A stretch of DNA of 50,830 nucleotides from an uncultured Clostridia bacterium. GTDB taxonomy: Bacteria; Bacillota; Clostridia; TANB77; UBA1234. The position numbers and the translations under genes are program-made. The stretch covers positions 1-50,830 of the forward strand of contig CANQBB010000005.1 in the NCBI GenBank assembly GCA_947588905.1. The letters are read 5' to 3'. Below the pieces are notes generated by a model that searched no databases, was not told the origin of the DNA, and saw nothing but the letters and a program-made list of their open reading frames with translations. Shown piece after piece: positions 45,044-50,830 of this stretch. Every line of letters begins with the position of its first letter. Within the stretch, counting starts at the first letter, position 1.

Positions 45044-48000
45044 TTAATCTTCTTTTATCTTATCAAACACTTCTTCATTTTTTAATTCATTTATAAGTCT
45101 AAATTTATTACCAAGTTCTTTGTCAAATCTACATATAAGTTTATAATCACAATATTCACAAGGTGTATGACCTTTCTTTTTAACAGGTTCATTTTTTATA
45201 TTACCAGATAGAATTTCATCACCCATTTGTTTTAAAATGTTTTTCATATGTCTTCTCAAATCATTAAATTGTTCCTTAGTTGCAGCAGGAACTTTTGAAG
45301 AATATGTTCCATCTTTTTTTATTGATAATTCTAATACACTTGATTCATTTACCATATTTGAATCCATTGCTTTTAAAAGCCTTGCATCTGATAAGATAAC
45401 ACCTTTCATACGAAGTCTTTTATTTATTTCATCTTCTACTTCATTTATAGGTACTTGCTTCTTAGTTTTTACAATAGGATCATCTAATTTTAAATATAGC
45501 ATACCTCCAGGAATAAGCTCTTCTTCCATAGCAGCATCAAGATATACTAAAAGTTGAAGTTGTAATCCATAATATATATCTGATAATTTTAATTCTTTAT
45601 TATATGATTTATAATCAATAATTCTTATATATTTATTGTCTCCATTTTTTGCAATATCTATTCTATCTATTTTTCCATTAAGAACTAATTTACTACCGTC
45701 AGAAAGTTCAATAGTAACCGCTCCCAATTTCTTATTTTTTCCAAATTCAACTTCACTACCACTAATTTCAAATTCTCCATTTTTAATATGATTAACTATT
45801 ATCCAAATAATTCTTTTAATTACACGTTGTAATTTTAAAGATAATTTTTTCATTTGAGCTGAACTTGTAAAAATATTATATTTAAAATCTTTTAATGAAT
45901 CATTTACTAATTTCAAAACAATTTTATCTGCTTCATCTTTTTCAATTTCTCTAATTGAAATATTATTTTCCATTATATATTCCGAGAATTTATCTATAAT
46001 ATCATGTAAAAATATTCCAATATCTGGTGTATCAAGTCTAAATACTTTCCTATCTTTTATTTTTAATCCATATCTCAAGAAAAAAGAAAATGGACAATTA
46101 GTATAAGTTTCAAGTCTCGAAACACTTGTATAAATTTCCGAACCATATAATTTTTTAGAATGATTATTATCTAAATATTCGATAGTATTTTTATAATCTA
46201 AACCATTTTGTGCTTTTAAAAGTCTATCTTTTTGATTATTTAAATACCACAAATAAGCATTTTCCCATTTATCTTCAATTTCTTTTCCGTCATAATAATT
46301 TCTAATATTACTAAGCATTGGACTAAATGTTGAATCTGATGTATATATATCTTCATTCTTATTTAATATATTGCTTTTTATATCTATATTAGGAAAAATA
46401 TTTTTTATTTGATTTATAATTGATGATGGTCTAAGTGCATTGCCGCTTTGATCAGCAATTGGATAAGAAATATATAACTCATCAGATGGAGTTGTTAAGG
46501 CCTTATATATATTAAAATTTTCTTCAAGTAATAAAAGCTTTGTATTCTTAGCCAATTCAATTCCTTGTTCAAGTAATAAATCTCTTTCATTATCATTTAT
46601 AAAACCTTCACTAGAAAATGGCATTGGAAAAACACCATCATTTACTCCAATAACAAATAATACTTTTACATTTGAATTTCTTGTTCTAGAAATATCTCCA
46701 ATTAAAACCAAATCATTGCTTGTTGGTAATATTCCAATTTGATGTGTAGATATTCCTTCTGTTAAAACATTTTTATAAGTATCAAAAGACATAACTTCAT
46801 TACCTAATGAATCAACCAGTTCATCAAGCAAACTTACAAATATATTCCACACTTGTATATATACATTTGCATTTTCTAATTCTAGACTTGAAACATCATC
46901 TTTTGCAATCATTAAATTGATTTTATTTTGCAACGTTTCATAAACACCTATTTCTAATAAAAAATTATATAACTTATTAGAAATATCTTTAGCCTTTTTT
47001 TTATTTGACAAGTCTTCTTTTAAGTTAATTATAGGAGTAACAACTTTTTCTCTAATCAAATTTATTTTTTCTAAATTATCATCTGGATATGTCCACTCTT
47101 CAAGCCATTTACTGCCTCTAATTCCATATTTCAAAACATAATTTTCCAAGATATCAATATCATTTATATCTTGAATATTAGTAAATCCAGTTTTTAAATA
47201 ATTAAAAACATTTTCATATCTAAAGTTTTTTGAGATAATATCAAACAAAGAAGAAACAAGTGTAAGTAAAGGTTGCATAGATAATTCTTTTTTATCATCA
47301 AAAAAATATGGAATATTATAATCATTAAATACACGACTAAATATCGTTTTATATGAATTTATATTTCTAGTTAAAATTGCAATATTTTCATATCTTAAAT
47401 TTTCTTCTCTAACTTTTTTAGAAATTATTTTTGCAATATTATCAATTTCCGAATATAATGATGAATCAATATTAACATGAATATTAGTAGTGTTATCATT
47501 ACACTTTATATATGGATATTTAAATATATTTTCTTCAAAATGCTTAAGCTCATTATTTGCATATCTGTGTTCTATTTCTAGACGAACATATTCACTAGCT
47601 CCAATATCACTTAATCTATTAAAAACTTTTTGATTTAATGCAAATAATTCACTATCTTTATCTAATGTAAGTGTAACTGTAACATTAGAAGCCTTTTCTA
47701 ATTCTTTAATTATCTCAAGTTCTTGAAGTGTGAAATTATCAAATTCATCAATCCATACAACAGCATTTTTTAACATGTTTGATTTTGAAATTAGAGATGT
47801 AAGCATAGTTAGTCTGCTATCTTCATCTATATAATTTTTAGAAACTCTTTCTTCAAATTTTTCATAAATTAAAGCTAAATCATGTAACTTCATTTTTAAA
47901 TATTCATTATCTGTTTTTATATTTTTTAAAAGGTCTACTGTAACATTATATCTTTTAAATTCCGAAATCATTTCTACTACTGTATCTGTTAGACCTCTAT

Positions 48001-48334
48001 TCTTTTCAACACCCTTAAGAAGCATCAAATTTTTTTCTTCCTTAAGCATAATATGATAAATAAGCATACTTTTAGAGGATTTGCTAAAAGTGTTTTTAGT
48101 ATATCCAAGTTCATTAAAAACACGATAAGCAAGCCTCTTAAAACTTAGTACTTGTATATTTATAGTGCCATTTTTATTTAACATTTTAGAAAGTTCAAAT
48201 TCAGCAGAAAGTGAATATTGCTCTGGAACTATATATATAAGAATTTTATTAGAATTATTTTCAATATAATTTTTTATTTCATTCATACAATAAAAGCTTT
48301 TTCCCGTTCCAGCTCTACCATATACTAATTTCAT
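45044..48334 (-). CDS. addB: ATP-dependent helicase/nuclease AddB
   Basis: Second subunit of AddAB. 1096 residues. An N-terminal Walker A GRAGTGKS (about 6-13), degenerate helicase domains, and a C-terminal RecB-type nuclease with IRIIDYKSYNK. The iron-sulfur cysteines of AddB are present: one in TNCPFSFFLRYGL and three in CEYCDYKLIC near the end. The start at 48334 follows GGGGGA. The family normally has addA directly downstream; here about 4.8 kb with five genes lies between. Confidence 0.92.
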   Translation of the reverse strand: MKLVYGRAGTGKSFYCMNEIKNYIENNSNKILIYIVPEQYSLSAEFELSKMLNKNGTINIQVLSFKRLAYRVFNELGYTKNTFSKSSKSMLIYHIMLKEEKNLMLLKGVEKNRGLTDTVVEMISEFKRYNVTVDLLKNIKTDNEYLKMKLHDLALIYEKFEERVSKNYIDEDSRLTMLTSLISKSNMLKNAVVWIDEFDNFTLQELEIIKELEKASNVTVTLTLDKDSELFALNQKVFNRLSDIGASEYVRLEIEHRYANNELKHFEENIFKYPYIKCNDNTTNIHVNIDSSLYSEIDNIAKIISKKVREENLRYENIAILTRNINSYKTIFSRVFNDYNIPYFFDDKKELSMQPLLTLVSSLFDIISKNFRYENVFNYLKTGFTNIQDINDIDILENYVLKYGIRGSKWLEEWTYPDDNLEKINLIREKVVTPIINLKEDLSNKKKAKDISNKLYNFLLEIGVYETLQNKINLMIAKDDVSSLELENANVYIQVWNIFVSLLDELVDSLGNEVMSFDTYKNVLTEGISTHQIGILPTSNDLVLIGDISRTRNSNVKVLFVIGVNDGVFPMPFSSEGFINDNERDLLLEQGIELAKNTKLLLLEENFNIYKALTTPSDELYISYPIADQSGNALRPSSIINQIKNIFPNIDIKSNILNKNEDIYTSDSTFSPMLSNIRNYYDGKEIEDKWENAYLWYLNNQKDRLLKAQNGLDYKNTIEYLDNNHSKKLYGSEIYTSVSRLETYTNCPFSFFLRYGLKIKDRKVFRLDTPDIGIFLHDIIDKFSEYIMENNISIREIEKDEADKIVLKLVNDSLKDFKYNIFTSSAQMKKLSLKLQRVIKRIIWIIVNHIKNGEFEISGSEVEFGKNKKLGAVTIELSDGSKLVLNGKIDRIDIAKNGDNKYIRIIDYKSYNKELKLSDIYYGLQLQLLVYLDAAMEEELIPGGMLYLKLDDPIVKTKKQVPINEVEDEINKRLRMKGVILSDARLLKAMDSNMVNESSVLELSIKKDGTYSSKVPAATKEQFNDLRRHMKNILKQMGDEILSGNIKNEPVKKKGHTPCEYCDYKLICRFDKELGNKFRLINELKNEEVFDKIKED

Positions 48335-48378
48335 ATATTCCCCCAAAAATTATAATTCACTATATTGTTTTATTTTTA

Positions 48379-48822
48379 TTATTCATATTTTTCTGTCGAG
48401 GTTTGATTTGAATTTTTTGTTATTTCTTTATAATACCTTTTATAAGTAAATATTTCTATTAAAAATTGCAATATAATTGCTACTGTTAATAATATTGGAA
48501 CTGCTTCAAGAAAAATTGGTAATACTGAATCTCCTCTTTTTATATATGCTACTATTTCACATATAAATATTGCAATTATAACAATATATTTTAAAATATT
48601 TATCCATTCAAGATTTTTAAATTTATTATTTTTTCGTATTTCCTTATATGTAATCTTATGATTCAATAAATCATTAATTTTCTTTTGATAATTATATTTC
48701 ACTATGCTTAAGGGAATAAAAATAAATACTAATAAATATAATATCATTGATAATAACATGCCACCTGTAAAAAGTATATTTAAAAGTATAAATGAAGTTA
48801 AATCTCCAATAAAAAATTCCAC
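48379..48822 (-). CDS. Small membrane protein
   Basis: 147 residues; starts with GTG at 48822, 8 nt after GAGGAG. Three to four TM helices (IILNILF region near 12-38, a second near 75-92, a third near 100-120), with a basic loop between. Not recognised. It lies 44 nt before addB. Confidence 0.6.
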   Translation of the reverse strand: MEFFIGDLTSFILLNILFTGGMLLSMILYLLVFIFIPLSIVKYNYQKKINDLLNHKITYKEIRKNNKFKNLEWINILKYIVIIAIFICEIVAYIKRGDSVLPIFLEAVPILLTVAIILQFLIEIFTYKRYYKEITKNSNQTSTEKYE

Positions 48823-48882
48823 CTATATCACTCCTCTATATTTATCTCATTAAAAACAGTTTTTAGATAAAATAAGTAAAAA

Positions 48883-49446
48883 TTATTCTTCAATTTTATC
48901 ATATTGTCCAATATTTTGCTCATCAGATTTAGCCTCTTCTATTATTACTTTATTTATAAATGGAGCTTTCATATAAAAATCATAATATGAATCTTCTTCT
49001 ATATTCTCATTTGATAAAATAAGGTCTCCTTTTCCCATCTTATTAACTTTATTTATTATTTTCTTTAAGTCATGTCCGTTCACTTTAAAATAGGTATTAT
49101 CTATAGATCCAGCATGTAATATTCGATCTACAATAATATCATTATCTGTTTTAAATTTTCCAATAGTAAAAACTTGTACACCAACTATACAACATGCAAT
49201 TATCACAAATATTTTGGATATTTTCTTTATAGTTTTATTTTTACTATTGATATAAAGTATTATTGCGAAAAGTAAATAAATACATTCTGTATTTAAAAAC
49301 ATATAAAAATATTTAATGTATACATCGTCATTATAAGCAATAGAAAAGTAAGAAACTATAATGCTACCCAATAAAATTATTAAAGGCAAAATTAAACTTA
49401 TGCATCTACATAAAATTGAGATACGATTTATATTCTTTTTATCCAT
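48883..49446 (-). CDS. Membrane protein of unknown function
   Basis: 187 residues. The start MDKKNINR at 49446 follows GGAGG; an ATG 12 nt earlier overlaps that site. Three TM helices in the first 95 residues (ISLILPLIILLGSIIVSYFS and two more), then a polar domain of about 90 residues. Not recognised. It lies 12 nt after the preceding gene. Confidence 0.6.
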   Translation of the reverse strand: MDKKNINRISILCRCISLILPLIILLGSIIVSYFSIAYNDDVYIKYFYMFLNTECIYLLFAIILYINSKNKTIKKISKIFVIIACCIVGVQVFTIGKFKTDNDIIVDRILHAGSIDNTYFKVNGHDLKKIINKVNKMGKGDLILSNENIEEDSYYDFYMKAPFINKVIIEEAKSDEQNIGQYDKIEE

Positions 49447-49458
49447 TTTTACCTCCAT

Positions 49459-49851
49459 TTACTGTTTATGTTTACCATAAATCCATCCATAGTCTTCATA
49501 ACCATAAGATATTTGATAATTATTTTCGTCAACAATATCGCCACTTACATTATTTGTAACTTCTATAGGAAGATATATAAAAAGCTTTCCCGCATTTATT
49601 TCACCATCAATAAAATCAACAAGTAATTCTTTTACTTTTGTTCCTTTAACTACAGCACCATCTTCTGCATACTTATAAAACTGATTGTTAAATAATTCAA
49701 CTGCTAAAAAGTCCGATATTTCCACGCCCACGCAATCATATGTTATGTCATAATTTGTTACAAAAATATAAATACATATAATTATAAAAGAAACAAATAT
49801 AGAACTTACTATAATCAATATTTCTGCCAGTATTTCTGATTTATTATTCAT
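49459..49851 (-). CDS. Single-TM protein of unknown function
   Basis: 130 residues. The start at 49851 (MNNKSEIL) follows AAGGG. One helix (ILIIVSSIFVSFIIICIYIF, about 10-30) is followed by a soluble, probably extracytoplasmic domain. Not recognised. It lies between scpB and the next membrane protein, all in one direction. Confidence 0.6.
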   Translation of the reverse strand: MNNKSEILAEILIIVSSIFVSFIIICIYIFVTNYDITYDCVGVEISDFLAVELFNNQFYKYAEDGAVVKGTKVKELLVDFIDGEINAGKLFIYLPIEVTNNVSGDIVDENNYQISYGYEDYGWIYGKHKQ

Positions 49852-49870
49852 AAAAACACCCTTTTTTATA

Positions 49871-50482
49871 TTATTCTTCAATACTTTCTTTTACTTTATC
49901 TATTTCTTCATCAGATATAGGTTCATTTTCTTCTTCCATATCTTCAATTGTAATTTGGTCAGACTCGACTTTCAATTTTGGAAGTTCTGGTAAATCTTTT
50001 AAAGAAGAATATCCAAACATTCTTAAAAAATCATCTGTTGTTTGATATGTCATAGGCCTTCCTGGAGCATCTAACTTTCCAGCTTCCTCTATCAAATTAT
50101 ATTCAAGAAGTTTATTCATTGCACTATCTGATGAAACTCCTCTAATTTTTTCCATTTCAGCTCTAGTAACTCTTGGATTATATGCTACAATAGCAAGCAC
50201 TTCTAATGCAGCTTGAGAAAGATTTGGCTTTGGTCTATTATCTAATAGTTTACATATATAATCATAAAATATTTCAAGTGTTGCAAGCTGATATGTATCA
50301 TTTATTTTAATTAACTGAATTCCACTATTTCTCTCAGCCAATTTTATTTCTAGATTTTGTAATGCCTCAAGCACATTGTTTTTTTCACTTTCTAATATTT
50401 CACTTAAAACTTTCACACTCACAGGTCTACCACTTGCAAATAAAATTGCCTCTATAGCTTGTGTTAACATCTCTTTATCCAT
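49871..50482 (-). CDS. scpB: Segregation and condensation protein B
   Basis: 203 residues. With ScpA and SMC it forms the bacterial condensin-like complex. Two winged-helix domains; typical start EAILFASGRPVSVKVLSEIL and second-half block ALEVLAIVAYNPRVTRAEME, then GRPMTYQTTDDFLRMFG. An acidic tail follows. The start at 50482 (MDKEML) follows GGAGTG. No scpA is seen; it is not directly upstream, where an Rpn-type gene lies instead. Confidence 0.93.
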   Translation of the reverse strand: MDKEMLTQAIEAILFASGRPVSVKVLSEILESEKNNVLEALQNLEIKLAERNSGIQLIKINDTYQLATLEIFYDYICKLLDNRPKPNLSQAALEVLAIVAYNPRVTRAEMEKIRGVSSDSAMNKLLEYNLIEEAGKLDAPGRPMTYQTTDDFLRMFGYSSLKDLPELPKLKVESDQITIEDMEEENEPISDEEIDKVKESIEE

Positions 50483-50500
50483 TATTTTCACTCCGTTTAT

Positions 50501-50830
50501 TTATTTTAATTTTTTTATTTCTTCTATTGAAAGTCCAGTTGCTTCCGATATTATTTTTACATCAAGTTTCATTTCTATCATTTTTTTAGCTATTTTCATT
50601 GCTTGTGCTTTTTCACCTTCTTTTATACCTTTTTCCATTCCTCTTTCTTCTGCATCTTCCATTCCTGTATTATAATCAAGTTCAAATTTTCTTTTTAAGA
50701 AAGCTATTCTTTGTAAATCTTCTTCTCCTGTTAAATATTCATATTCTTCCTTTGCTTCCTTTATCATTTCATTCTTTTCCTCCGCCATTTTTATTAGCTC
50801 CTTTCGTGAATAATCTATAAATAATAACCA
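50501..50830 (-). CDS. C-terminal part of an Rpn-family PD-(D/E)XK nuclease/transposase
   Basis: The frame is open to the window edge (WLLFIDYSRKELIKM is encoded upstream of the first ATG), so this is the end of a longer gene. The sequence EEYEYLTGEED, ELDYNTGMEDAEERGMEKG and the closing IISEATGLSIEEIKK match the C-terminus of Rpn/PDDEXK_2 proteins, which carry the nuclease part in their N-terminal half. These proteins promote recombination and are often mobile and repeated in Firmicutes genomes. The internal ATG at 50788 with AAAGGAG upstream may be a coincidence or give a short product. Confidence 0.75.
   Translation of the reverse strand, partial: WLLFIDYSRKELIKMAEEKNEMIKEAKEEYEYLTGEEDLQRIAFLKRKFELDYNTGMEDAEERGMEKGIKEGEKAQAMKIAKKMIEMKLDVKIISEATGLSIEEIKKLK

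Overview
The window is AT-rich DNA from a low-GC Gram-positive bacterium, most likely an uncultured member of the Clostridia. Nearly all genes have strong AGGAGG-type ribosome binding sites. The gene set is typical of Firmicutes: SpoVG, AddA/AddB, MtaB, a DacF-type carboxypeptidase, MreB, MurC, VanW and DUF362 proteins. I saw no tRNA, rRNA, CRISPR array or intact insertion sequence.

Layout. 0-7.5 kb: a possible type I toxin, pgi, a YARHG-domain protein, a decayed copy of the uvrC 3' end, an unknown exported protein, uvrC, and a VanW lipoprotein on the + strand. 7.5-18.4 kb: one 11-gene minus-strand operon for an unusual Tad-like pilus (CpaB/SAF protein, two CpaE-like proteins, a CpaF/TadA ATPase, a fused TadB/TadC-like membrane protein, three paralogous pilin-like proteins, three further single-TM proteins), bounded by a good promoter and a terminator. 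18.5-24.4 kb: a long palindromic repeat, a D,D-carboxypeptidase, a DUF362 ferredoxin protein, a small GC-rich island with its own consensus promoter, a DUF4362 protein, a broken flavin reductase and a UPF0316-type membrane protein. 24.4-36.8 kb: gltX, a UDP-sugar pyrophosphorylase, argS, two genes of foreign composition, mtaB, a phosphoesterase, spoVG, murC, mreB and a DUF285-repeat protein. 36.8-48.3 kb: addA and addB, separated by a cassette of five genes for membrane-associated or unknown proteins. 48.4-50.8 kb: three small membrane proteins, scpB and the end of an Rpn-family gene.

The main observation is about translation. In genes with the native AT-rich composition I find the codon CGG in frame only six times. 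At every one the zero frame ends within five codons, and the gene continues in the +1 frame if the C of CGG is skipped, so that GGT or GGA (Gly) is read. The sites lie in uvrC, a pilin gene, mtaB (twice), an SH3-like surface protein and an unknown protein beside addA. In mtaB both shifts restore family hallmark motifs, TLGCKVN and GFPGET; in uvrC the shift restores the conserved segment before PCLNYH. The only three CGG codons read as ordinary codons are in two genes of clearly foreign composition. This suggests that the organism has lost normal CGG decoding and reads CGG followed by A or T as a +1 frameshift signal. A systematic C-insertion artefact in the assembly is the main alternative.
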